From NCBI RefSeq assembly GCF_900155985.1, contig NZ_FTMA01000001.1:496001-560000 (forward strand): a stretch of 64,000 bases of DNA, given 5' to 3'. The notes under the pieces are model-generated. The model saw nothing but the letters and a program-made list of their open reading frames with translations. It was not told the DNA's origin and did not search any database. This document shows, piece by piece, positions 11,353 to 24,800 of this stretch. Both the position numbers and the translations under genes were made by a program. Within the stretch, counting starts at the first letter, position 1. Each line of letters begins with the position of its first letter. Origin of the DNA: Maribacter ulvicola (lineage in GTDB: Bacteria; Bacteroidota; Bacteroidia; Flavobacteriales; Flavobacteriaceae).

Positions 11353-12800
11353 AGTGACCGTATTTTAAAATTGCAGTTATATAAAATCTTCTATCTAATA
11401 TGGTCTTAGCTTTATTTCTTAATTTAAATTGAAAATGCTTATTGAATATGAGAGTCAAAATACTCTATGGTATTTTACAGGGTACTCATATATCATTTTT
11501 ATAGTATTCGTTTGTTGAATTTTTCTATAAGGAAAGGTCCGTTCGGTTTTAAATCAGCCTTCTCTACGTCCCTTTTTTCCTTAGAAATGATTACATATTT
11601 CTTTGAAAGTTGACTGGTTAGATCTTTTATCCATCAACTGAATTGCATTGGAATTAGAGAAAGGTGAAGTCACTTTTTATTTTATCAGTAGGGCTGTTTA
11701 CTTTGTTGACAGTATTTTCATTACAAACTCCTGACTTAAGGATTTGAACTTTTACCATCTTTTATATATCAAGTAATTATTCTTATTTATCGAATACGTT
11801 TTAAGGTGTATTTCTATACATGTCTTAGCATAAACCATCTATTATTCTAGAGATTTTAATTTGTCACAGTTTAGTCGAACTTCATATTAGGAGTTGTAAT
11901 TAAAGTCGCTACAAAGAAACTGATTTTTTAAATCTGTTGTTTAGATGAAAACTGCATTAGATAAAGGAACGTTATTCTTAGCACCTTAAATGTTGCTTTA
12001 CATTATGAGCTCATTTGTCAAAAAAATCATGTTGAATGATTCAAATCATTTGTGGAATACGACCAATAGGTTTTAAAGATTGCTTTCTTTCTTTGGTAAA
12101 GTGGAGTACCATTTCGCTGCTTTTGCCTTTTCTAATGCCATTAAGACTGTTAAAACACAGAATTATAGGACAACCTAAACAAATAGTCATTTGTTCTTTA
12201 GAAAAGCTAATAGAACCTTAAAAACGACAAGGGACTATTAGCGTTAATTTTACTGGTCTAAGATTACAAACATTACAAGTCCTAATTACACCTTTTAAGA
12301 ACTTTAATTTTAAGACAAAACCAATTTCATTGTTGTTATTAATATGCTTGTGGTAAATTTCATTTTTGTAGATATGAAATCATAATCTAATGGGTTTTGA
12401 ATGTTTATTTCAAACATCATAACAATTTTTTTATATAAGGATTACAATACAGAAGAATCCTTTTTCATGAGGTGTATAACGCTTTCTTTTTATAAAATAT
12501 GCTCTTTAAAAATCAAATACTTTTTAGGGAGATTTTTAAACTTTTAAAACGATGCTTTTACATGGTATTGAAAAGATTAAAATAGCAAAATAGTAGGATT
12601 GTCTGCTTTTTTGTTAAAATACATTCATTTATCTAAAACTCAAACCCAACCTATTTGCAATTTCACAACAGAAAGGATCGATACTACAACATTAAATTCT
12701 TTAGGTAAATAGTATAGTTAATATTTGTTATAGGAGAATTTCGTGTGCAACGATGCGAAATTCATATGGAATAAAGTGAAAGATTCAACAACATTAGAAC
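11353..12800. other. 1.45-kb intergenic gap upstream of the giant adhesin gene
   Basis: This is the longest stretch without an intact gene in the window. Its left part carries a decayed minus-strand frame (11499-11758, listed separately). A short minus-strand protein-like stretch (MALEKAKAAKWYSTLPKKES) near 12070-12140 is too short to call. No hairpin with a T run follows the SprD-like gene. Toward the right end, an imperfect -7 box (AATATTTG, 12720-12727) lies about 75 bases before the adhesin ATG. The adhesin may therefore have its own promoter with regulatory DNA here, unlike a tightly packed operon. Confidence 0.45.
11499..11758 (-). pseudogene. Frameshifted gene remnant of unknown family
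   Basis: On the minus strand an ATG at 11758 opens 34 residues (beginning MVKVQILKSGVCNENTVNK) that end in a TAA at 11654. A second frame, offset by one base, then runs 44 protein-like residues from 11633 to a stop at 11499 (including KKYVIISKEKRDVEKADLKP). The amphipathic, Lys/Glu-rich composition is unlike translated random AT-rich DNA. The pieces look like one small gene broken by a frameshift and stops. No family is recognised. Confidence 0.32.
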
Positions 12801-15800
12801 ATGACCGAACCTACTAATTTTTTAGATTTTATCAAATACATTTTTGTTAAGCGAAAACCTTACTCTAAATGTGTATTGTTCATTTTAGTTTGCGCATTAG
12901 GTGTACAATCTGTGGTTTCTCAAGTCAAAAATGATTTTGATGTACGGTACGAAGCTGATATTCGAGGAGAACTAACCTTTATTGCGAACAATATTGTGAA
13001 TAGGCAGACTCCCGCAACAGAGGGTTGGGAATGGGTACTTAGAAATGGCTGGTGGGAATTAGAGTGGGTTACCACACCTAGCATTTCACCAAATGTACCT
13101 TATAATGATATTGGTAATTCATCAACTTCAAATGATTCATTTGACATGAATTATATTGATATAGATGGAGATACATCTACGTTCAGCTCAAGTAGTGCTA
13201 CCCTTACAATACCTAATATTGAATGTGCATTGGTTAGATATGCAGGCTTGTATTGGTCAGCAGTATATACAAATGCCGACAGGAGTAACATTGATGATAT
13301 TAAATTTAAATTACCGGGCGGCGCTTATCAAGATATTACCAATGCCGAGGAAATTTATGATGGTTTTGGAGATTCGGATTTTGGATATTATTCTCCTTAT
13401 GTTTATTACAAGGATGTAACCTCTATGGTTGCTGCTTTGCCTAACCCAAATGGGGAATACGTTGTTGCCAACGTACGTGCGGATACTGGAAACGCTATAC
13501 AGGGAGGGGTCTCTGGAGGATGGAAAATGGTTGTGGTTTATGAAGACCCAAACTTACCTGGGGACAAATTTATTACCACGTTTGATGGCTATGCAGGTAT
13601 TGCATCTGGCGAACGTGTTGATATTCCAGTAAATGGTTTTACCACTTTGCCAGCGCCATTTCCCGTACAGGCAAATATGGGTGTTGCCGCTTTAGAAGGA
13701 GATAACGGTATTTTACGAGATGCGTTACAAATAAATGCTAACGGAACTTTTAGCACATTAGATAATGATCGTGGTGAATTAAATAATTTTTTCAATTCTA
13801 GTATTACTATTAATGATGCACAGTTTACGGATAGAGTCCCAAATAGTGTAAACACCCTTGGTTGGGATGTAGATTATTTTAGAATAGATAATGGCGGTAC
13901 TAGTAATACGGTAATACCAAATGGTGCTACTAGTGCTACCTTAAGAGCTAGCTCTGGTCAAGACAAGTATGATATCTTCTTTGCTTCTTTTGACGTTGAT
14001 ATCATTGCACCAAATATTGTTTTAAAGAAAGTTGTAAGAAGGCATGGTAGTGACCGTAATGATGATAGCGGAATCATTACCGGACAAGGTGTAAACCTAG
14101 GTCAAATTATAGACTATGAACTTAATTTTGAAAATATAGGGAATGATGATGGCACGGGGTATACTATAAAAGATATTTTACCTGTCAATGTTGGACCACA
14201 GGGTAATCGTAGTTTTTTCAATGCTTCAGATTTTTCATTTCCAGCACCTATATGTGAAGGTATTCCAAGAACTTGTCATGAAATTACATATACCTACGAT
14301 CCGGCAACAAGGGAGATTATTTTTAATGTTCCAGATGTTTTTGTAAATCAAGATGATGGAGACTATTCTATATTTTTTACGGTACAAGTGGCAGAAGATT
14401 GTTTTGATTTTATTGATGCCTGTTCAGATAAAATTGAAAATTTAGCATATGGTACATATTCGGGCGTGCAAAATACCGCAGTGGTTACCGAGGACCCTAG
14501 TGTTTCTGATTTTACAGCTTGTGGTTTTACTGTGCCAGGCGCCACCAACTTCCTTTTAGATGATCTTGCTGCTTGTAATTTTGAAAGGACAACAGAGCTT
14601 TGTGGTTTAGATACGGAATTAAATGCGGGTAAGGGATTTGATTCTTACGTGTGGTATCGTGATACGGATAATAACGGTGAACTTGATATTGCCATAGATA
14701 TTGAAATTCATGATGGTGACCCAGACAATGACCCCAGTACACTTACGGTTTCTGAAGTGGGTACGTATATCGTGGATAAAATAGTTGCAGATCCTTGTAA
14801 AGGGTTTAAAGAAATTATAACCGTGGTACCGTTTGGTTCTGGATCATCACCGAATCCGATAACGGAATATTTTAATGAAGTAAATAGCGATACGGACCCA
14901 AATAATGATATACCCGGTGAAATAGCCCATTGCGTAGATGGTACCGAACTTCCAAAAATCTTTTTATGTGGTATTAACGATTCTCAACCACTTACGGTTA
15001 ATATAGTTGATGCACAAAGTGTTTCTTGGGAATTGTTGGATGAAGGAAGCTGTGGTGAAAATGCAGAGCCAGGTGAAGATTGTGCCAACAGAGCCCTCAC
15101 GTGTACATGGTCAGAAGTGGGCACAGGTAGCAACTATACCTTAAGTGCGCCAGGTGAATATAGGTTGTCAGTTATATATAATAACGGTTGTATCAGTCGT
15201 TTTTATTTCAAAGGATATCAAAATACGGTAGATTTTGGAGCGCCAACAAAACGAGATATTTTATGTAATACCAATGGTAATATTACTATACCGGCAGGCA
15301 ATGGTTATGCATTTCAATTGGTGGAAACATTAACTAATAATATTCTTATTCCTTTTAGTGCCAATAATGGTGCTAGTTTCGATTTTGCACCTGGCGAAGG
15401 GGGTTCTTATAGAATTGAATATACTCCTGTAGATACTAATGGCGACCCCATTATAGATGCCTGTGTTTACTCCACAGAAGCTATTAGTATTCGTGAAAGA
15501 ACAATAAGTTATGAGGTAAATGTTACTCCAGAAACTTGTTTTAATTTAGGTACGGTTAACCTTCAAATTTCAAATGCAGATCCATCTTATGCATTTGAGT
15601 TAAGAAGAAATGATGGAACCAATAGTGGATTGGGAACCTTAGTAGATAGTCAAAATGGCCATGGAGATAATAACTACACTTTTACAGATGTAAGTGCAGG
15701 AAACTATATCGCTTATTTTTCTACAGATGATGGTTGTACCTATAATGAAGAAGTTACCGTTTTAGACGAAAATGATTTAGAATTAACAGCAAGCGTAACG

Positions 15801-18800
15801 CAACATATCACTTGTGAAGATGGTGTTATTTTGATGGATGCTACAGGCGGAAACCCAGATTATACCTATGCCATTTGGTCCTATGTTGATGAAGGTGGTA
15901 ATACAGTAATATCATATCCTGATTTTGCAGATATCCCGGCTACTAATTTTCGAAGTAACAATACCTTTAATATTTCTGGTGCGGGAGATTATACGTTTTT
16001 GGTTTTAGATGATAGAGGTTGTTATGTAGAATCTAACACGGTGACGATAGAATATCACCCTACTGCAGATTTTGATCCAATAACAGTTGTAGATGTGCTT
16101 TGTTTTGGAGAAGCTTCTGGTCGCATTCAATATAATATCGCCAACGCAAACGGGTACGCCCTATCATTTGCTTTGTTCGATGACACAGACCAGCCATTGG
16201 CAGACAATAGCACTGGTAATTTTCCAAACCTTGCTATAGGTAATTATAGGGTAGAAATCACCCAAACAATAGGTACCGCTGTTTGTATATCAGAAGAAAC
16301 ATTTACTATAGATGCACCAACGGCCGCTATTAGTGGAGACGCTATTTTGGTTCAAGATTATACGTGTTTACAAGAGGGTATTATTGAGGCGCAAAATGTA
16401 GTTGGTGGTACTGCACCTTTTGCTTACAGTATAGATGGAATTAACTTTATTCCGGATACAACGGCAAATGCAAACCGTTTTGAAAACCTAACAGATGGTT
16501 CTTATACCATTACTATAAGAGATGCTAACAATTGTACTTTTGCTACAAACCAAATAATAATCGACAGACCAAATCCACCAACGGATTTGACGATAACAGC
16601 GTCTCAAATCACCTGTCCTACCGGAACATCGAACTTAACGGTGAATGCTATCAACGGAACAGCGCCATACACTTATTCAATAATTGCGCCTTCTGCAATT
16701 GCACCAACGGGCACAACTGGAAACGAAGCTGCTTTTAATGATTTAATTCCTGATACGTACACAGTAAGGGTAACCGATACCGATGGTTGTTTTTATGATG
16801 AAAATTATACGATAAATGCCATTAACCCAATATCTGCCAGTGGACAAACGACACAACCAATTAGTTGCTTTGGTGCTGCGGACGGAGTCATCCGTTTTAA
16901 TGTAAACTTCCAAGTAGGTCAAAACTTTACGTATTCAATTACTGGTCCTTCAGGAGTTGAAAGAACTGGTAGTACTGTAGCTTTAATTGATAATATTGAT
17001 AATTTAGCGGCCGGTATTTATACTATTGCTATTGTAGATACAGATACCAATTGTACATATACCGCAACTCATGAAGTAGAAGGTCCAGCTTCAGCTATGA
17101 CCATTTCAAATTTAACCGAAATACAACCTACCTGTATAATTAATGAAGGCAGTGTAAGTGTTCTTGCCACAGGCGGATGGGGAAGTTATATTTATGCATT
17201 GAATAATCCAGATAACTCGGTTTTTGGTTCTAATTCTACAGGTTCTTTTACAGGTTTAACACAGTCAGGAACTTATAACGGTACAATTACAGATGCAAAC
17301 AATTGTAGCATTCCTTTTACTTTTAACATAGATTCAGCAGAGCCACCAATATTAGAAATAACACCTAATCAATATTGTTTTGATGATGCTGTATTACTAA
17401 CCTTAACCGCAAGTGTATCTTCTGGTGGTGACGGCTCTTATGAATATAGCTTGAACGGTGGTACTTTTAGTAGTAGTAATGTTTTCTCAGATTTGTCTGC
17501 AGGAACGTATACTATAGATGTTAGAGATGGAAACAATTGTATAGACACTGATAGTATTACTATAGACCCTGCATTGACGGTAAGTGCGAGTGCAAGTAAT
17601 ATTACCGCATGTGGAACCGATACCGATATAAATATTTCCGCAGCTGGCGGAGATGGTAATTATGTGTACGCGGTAGTTGCTGACGGAGCTACCCCAAATG
17701 TAGGTGACTTTGACCCTAATACTACTGTGTCGATTACTGGTACAGGTGTTTATGATGTATATGTTAGAGATAATAATGGTACTACAGATTTCTGTGAATC
17801 TTCATATGAGATTACAATAGACCAAGATGACCCATTAGCATTATCTATTTCTAATACAGATATACTTTGTAGTGGTGAGAACCAAGCTATTTTAACGATA
17901 GTTGCTTCTGGTGGTGAGGCACCATTTAAGTACAGCATCAACAATGGTACTTCTTATCAATCTCAAAATATATTTAATAATCTTGGTGCAGGTACCTATA
18001 ACATTCTTGTAAGAGATGTTAATAATTGTGAGGTAGGCCAAGCATATACCATATCGGAGCCTTTTACACTTTCTGCATCTGCCGCCGTAACACATTTAAT
18101 AGAGTGTAATCCTACTGATGGAGCTGAGGTTAGAATAACAAATGCACAAGGAGGAACGGCACCTTATACCTATAGTTTTGATGGTGGTAGTACATATGAT
18201 ACCAGTGCAATAGGATATTTATTAGCAGGGTCGCATACGGTTTATATTCAAGATGCAAATAATTGTACCTACCCAATGGACGTTACTATAATGCAAGCCC
18301 CTACCCCACCAAATGTGGTATTGACACCTGAGGTTGATTATTCTTGTGACGGAACGGGTATAGTAACCATAGCTACAGATAATCCTAGTTTAGATTATAC
18401 TTATAGTTTAAACGGCACGGCAAACTCACCTGTCAATTCTAATGTGTTTACGAACGTACCAGTAGGCACACATACAATTACCATAGATTATATTAGTAGT
18501 ATACCACCTGCAAAAAGTGAGTTGTTAAGAGAGGATTTTGGTGTTGGTCCAAACGTCTCTATTCCTCAGATTGATACTGCATACTACTGTTATGAATCTC
18601 AAGATGCCTCTTTTGGTACCTGTTCGGATACTAATTTTTATATTAATGATTTAGAGTATAGTGTAACCAGTTCTATTGTTGCTCCTTTTGGTTCATGGGT
18701 AAGTCCCGTAGATAATTCAGGTAATCCTAACGGTAGATATTTAGCGGTTAATGTTGGAAATCCCGGTGTAAACACCATTGTTTATAGTAAAACCAATATT

Positions 18801-21800
18801 GAAATAATACCTAATAGAGATGTTGAGGTAGATTTGGATGTAATCAACTTAGTAAGACAAGGATCTGGATTGATCAGGCCTAATATTTTAGTAGAGATTG
18901 TTGATTCTTCTGGTAATGTAATTGATAGTGGTACTACAGGACTTATTGATGAGAATACAGGTGTAAATGATTGGAGAAATATAAGTATTCCACCATTAGA
19001 TCCTGGTACAAATAGTACAATTGATATTGTAATTAGAACTATTGCTACTGGTACAAGTGGCAATGATGTTGCCATTGATAATATCAAAGCTTTTCAAAGT
19101 CCAGAACAATGTTCACAAACTGTTTCCTTGGATGTAACGGTTGAAGCTGGGAATGCTTTTGAAGCGGCACTGATTTCTTCTAAAGATTTGGATTGTAACG
19201 GGGACAACTCTGGCTCAATCACGTTTGAAGTTGATAATTATGGTGCAAGCGGATTTGAATATAGCTTAGATAATTTTGCTAGTGTCTTAGGAAGTACCAC
19301 AGTTTCACCTCAAACAATATCAGGTCTTTCAGCAGGTAGTTATAGGGTGTATGTTAGGGATGCGGCCAGTGCTTTACCGGGTTGTACTACATTTTTTGAC
19401 CATACTATTAACGAACCAACGCCAGTAGTTGTTAGTGCAAGCCTCACACAAGAGTATACCTGTAATAATGGTGGTGCAGAAATTACCGCTAGTGCCAATG
19501 GCGGCACCCCAGGATATGAGTATCAATTAGAAGATAATGGTGGTGCAATTATAACGGCTTACCAAACGGGAACAATATTTAGTGGGTTAACAGCTGGCAC
19601 ATACAATGTTCGTGCTAGAGATACAAATGGCTGTTCAGATTTAAGAGATACGCCAATTGTAATTACAGCTCCAGAAACACCGGCTTTTACCTTACAGGAA
19701 ACCACTTGCTATAGCGGTAATAATGATGCATCTATTGTTGTAGATGTAACTGCAGGAAATGGAGATTACCAATTTAGAATTAATTCAGGACCTTGGCTTA
19801 CACCAACGCCAAGCAATGCAATAACCTATACCTTTGCTAATCTTGCAAACGGAACTTATACGATAGATGTAAAGGATGGTTATGGCTGTAATTCTGCTCA
19901 ACAAAGCATAACCATTGAGCCACAACTACAAGCTTTAATAGATGTCGTAGATTTAAGTAACTGTGCAGATGGTTCTATAACGGTAACGGCTACAGGTGGT
20001 GATGGTAATTATGAATATGCCTTTGTGCCAGCGACCAACGATCCTACTGGCTTGTTTGGATTATCAAATTCATACGTGGTAACGCCGGGCAATGAAGGAA
20101 TTTATGATGTATATGTAAGAGATAATGGCGCTGTTACGCCTTTCTGTGAATATATTGAAACAGTAGAAGTGGATCCAGCTTTAGCATTAACATATACAAT
20201 AACGGCAACAAATCCAGACTGTCATGATGGTTTTGGGATTATTGAGGTTAATGTCACTTCGGGTGATAATCCGTTTACCATTGAAATTATCGATTTAGAC
20301 AATGGTGGTGCATCAAATCAGACTTTGACAAATGTGGTAACCTCAACAACTATATTTTACAATCTTTCACCAGGAAATTATACCATTAATGTAAGAGACG
20401 TGGATGGTTGTTTGGTTTCTGATAGCCCCATAAACATTGCCAATCCTGATGAATTAACAGCAGATACTGAACCTGTTTTACCTTCTGGATGTGACCCTGA
20501 CCCAAACCAGTACGGCTTCAAGTTTATTGACTACCCGGCTACTTTAGGGCCTTTGGAATTTAGTGCAAATGGAGGATTAACATGGCAGCTTGGAGATGCG
20601 TTCGTAGGTGTGTCTTATGCTTCTGGTACAGAGATAGACCCTGCAATTAGGGTTGTTGGTACTAATTGTCGTATTGATCTGCCAAGATTGACCATACCCT
20701 ACCCGTTAGATGATCTTAATATAGAACTTACCGCCAATCTTATTAGCTGTAGTGATCTTGAGGTTACCGTGCAAGGAACGGAAGGTTTAGCACCATACCA
20801 ATATACATACTCTGATGATCCAGCAAATTTTGATCCTTCTACCGCTGTATGGACGGCCCAGACACCGGGAAATCATGTGTATTCGGGGTTAATTCCCGGA
20901 CGTACTTATGTTTTTTACGTGCGTGACAGTAGTCCTTGTTTAAGACAAAGTAGTGTTAATGTAAATGATATTGTGCCCCCGCCAGTTCAGATAGACGCCT
21001 TGGTAACCCCAACATGTGACGGCCTTAACAATGGGCAAATTACTTACACTGTTACAGAAAATACGTTAGGGGAACTAGGAGGTTCTTTTGATTGGGATTT
21101 TTATAGATTAGAACCTTCTTTGCCACCAACACTTGTAGATTCGGGTACCATAACTTCATTTACTTCTGGGGATAGTTTTGTAGTACCTACGCCCGCAAAT
21201 TTACCAGTAGGCGATTATTTTGTGGAAATAAGAGGTTCGGTTCCCAACAATTGTATTATTGGGGGTGAAAATATTCGTGTTAGAGAACTAGATCCAATAA
21301 CGTACATACCTGCGGTTATAAGAGATATTACTTGTGCCAATGATGGAGTAATACAGATTCAGAACATTCAAGGCGGCGGTGGAACGTATACTTACACACT
21401 TAGTAGTAGTAATTTCTCAGCAAACATAGTAACAACGTTGAGCTCCATAGATGTTCCTATGTCTAATGTAATAGATGTTACGGCAACTCCATTTAATGTA
21501 AATATTGATGTAACGGACCAGTATGGTTGTACGGTAGTAACCCAGACCGTTTCAATGACTATTTCTCAAAGCCCGTCAATTGATAGTATTTCAATTTCAA
21601 ATTGTGCAACTCCACTGAGTTTGACGGTAAATGCTTCTGGTGGAACGGGATCATATTTATATTCTATTGATGGAGGCTCTAATTACTTGGATAATGGAGG
21701 CATATTTAACAATATAGTCCCAGACAGTTATGATGTATCTATTATTGATGGAAATGGGTGTACAGATACCGATACGGTAGATGTTCATCCTGTTTTAGAG

Positions 21801-24800
21801 GCCGATGTTAGTCTTACTAAATTATTGGATTGTTCCATTTTACCGGATGCACAGATTACGATTGATGTGAATTTTGGATCTGGTAATTATGATTATGAGA
21901 TTTCTAATGGATTGGGAACGGTAGTGACAAGGACTAATCTGCCAAGTAACCCATATATCTATAATACCTTAGTGCCAGAAGATTATGTCATTACTATATA
22001 TGACAATGATACTTCATTGCCAGAATGTAAGAGAGAGTTTACCATAACAGTACCACCGGCCGTAAGGCCAGTAATAGCCATTGATGCTTATGTGGATGCT
22101 ACTTGTAATGATGCTGATGATGGAACTATAACGGTATCTGCCATAGATAATGGTATAAGCCCCTTCACTTTTGAAATTATTTCAGGACCGGGAAGTAGTG
22201 CAACCTTTCCAATTGCGGCAACATCGTCTACCGCTACACGGGCTACGTTTAACGGCTTGGAGGGTGCAGTAACAACTGGAATTACATATACTATCAGGGC
22301 AACTGCAGCTAATGGTTGTTTTGAGGACATCACCCAGATCATTTCTGAACCAGACACCATTAATACTATAAATGTATCGGTAATAGAGTTTATGTGCGCT
22401 ATTGGTAACAATGATAATAATGCTTCTATTACTATTGATGATACCCTTATAAACGGAGGTTCTGGTAACTATGTTAGGTATGAATTTATTGAAGAGGACG
22501 ACCCCAATACCGTTACGGTAGAGGCGCCAGTCGTTGTTCAGTCAGGATCCAATCTTGTGTATACCGAAACTGATAGTGCTGGTGGAGTTTATACTATCAA
22601 TGTTTATGACGATAAAGGCTGTGTTGGTAGCACAACCGCAACAATACTTCCTTTTGATGAGATTACCGATGCAGTTGCCAATGTGACCAATACAGTTACT
22701 TGTAATCCAATTAGTGATGGAGAATTGACAGTAGTTGTAACTTCAACCTTAAGTGATGCTACTAAGTTTGAATATAGTATTGATAATGGCGTAAACTACC
22801 AAACATCCAACATTTTCGGCGGGTTGTCCGTAGGATCGTATACGATTCTTGTGAAGCATTTAGATACAGGTTGTATTGTTTCTGCAACACAAACTCTCGT
22901 AGAGCCAAATACATTTACCATAAATGTGGTAAAAACAAGTGATGTTATTTGTTATGGCACCGCAACAGGGGCTGTGAATTTTGCATTAGTTGATGCTACA
23001 TACCCTGGCGGATTTACGTGGACTATTTATGACACTGAAGGTACGTTAGCAAATACTGGCGACGATACTATTGTTATCTCTGGTACAGAAGCAACTACAA
23101 ATGGTCCTACAGCAGACATCAGTTTAGAAGCCGGTAGTTATTATGTTTCAATAAGACAAGACAATAACCCATTCTGTACAAATACAGAAGCATTCACTAT
23201 AAACGGACCAACAGCTGATATCAGTGGTGATACCGTTGTAACTGAAATTACTTGTAACCCTGGTGATGATGGTTCAATTACAATTATCGATGTTGTCGGT
23301 GGTTGGGGTGGCTATACATACTATGTAGGTGTAGGTGTTCCTGCAACTGTAGATTTCGTGGCAGGTGCTACTTTCGATTCACTTACAGCTGGAACTTACC
23401 AAGCTTGGGCTCGTGACGCTGAAGGTTGTGAGAAATTAATTCAAGATAATATTGTACTTGATGTTCCAGACCCGATAGCGGCAATATTAGAAGTAAACAT
23501 AGAGAACTGTACAAACTTACAAGGAGAAATTGAAGTTAGTATGCCTACTGGCGGACAAGGAAGTAACTATACCTATCAGTTGAGATTAAACGGTACTGAT
23601 TTCCGTGCACCACAAAACACGAGAGTATTCACAGGTCTTGGTGCTGGTAGTTATGATGTAAGTATTATAGACCAATGGGGATGTCCATTTATTACTAATG
23701 CTGTGGTGCTTTATGAGCAAATGAATATTTCTACGACAGTGGACAAGCCTATAGATTGTACGGTAACTCCAGGCGGGGAAATCACCGTTAATGTTAATGG
23801 CGGTTCAACAAACCTTGAGTTTGAAATGACAACTCCATCAGGTAGTGTGCTTACTCAGACAACAGGTGTATTTACCAACTTGATCGAGGCAGGAACATAC
23901 ACTTTTGAGGTTAGAGACTTAGATACAACAAACCCTGTTTGTAGAAGAGAAACGACCCAGACATTAGATGCACCGGTAGCTCCGGTATTATTAGATGCAA
24001 CTATTATAAACGTAAGTTGCTTTGGGGGCACTAATGGTAGTATTAGGGCTAATATTGACCCAGCTACAGCCGATAACCCTATTTATCAATATGAATTATA
24101 TGATATTGCTGATTTGGTTAATCCAATTGTTCCGGCTCAAGATGCTCCATTGTTTACAGGTTTAGCGGCAGGAGAATATCAAATACGCGTAATTTCTAGT
24201 AGAGGTTGTGATGGCGTTAAAAACGAGACAATCACAGAACCAACAGCTTTAACGATTACTGCAACGGCATCAGAATTTAGTTGTGCGGCAGATAACAGTG
24301 TTAACACCGCAACGATAACGGCAACTGCTGGTGCAGGTACCCCACCCTACTTATACAGTATTGATAATAGTATTTTCCAAGCGTCAAATACATTCAATGT
24401 TACTGATACTGGAACTGTACAAACCATAGATGTATATGTAAAAGATGCCAATGGCTGTACTACACCTACGACTGCTACAATTCAACCAATAAATACATTT
24501 ACGGCTACAGTAGCTCAAGATGTTGCAATTTCATGTACAAACGATGAGACAATAACAATTACGGTTGTGGATAATGGTTTGGCACATAACTACGGTTATG
24601 AGCTGTTACCAATTGGTAATGCAGCAGCTACATTCGTTAGCGATACGCCAACTTCTGCAACTTACAATTTAAATACTGTAGGCTCCTATGTGTTTAGAGT
24701 TACAGATTTAGATACGGGTTGTTATGTAAACACAGCAAGCTACACGGTTGCCCCGTTCGATTTTATCACGGCGACGGCTACACCAGTTTCAGAGGTTACG

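Noticed and set aside
12036..12221. Plus-strand frame of 61 residues in the adhesin gap
   Set aside because: No recognisable motif, no promoter or loading sequence, and in a region of debris; most likely chance.
22088..22411. Minus-strand frame of 107 residues inside the adhesin gene (and similar ones at 18782-19087 and 25215-25466)
   Set aside because: They are opposite-strand shadows of the repeat-coding frame, caused by its codon bias.
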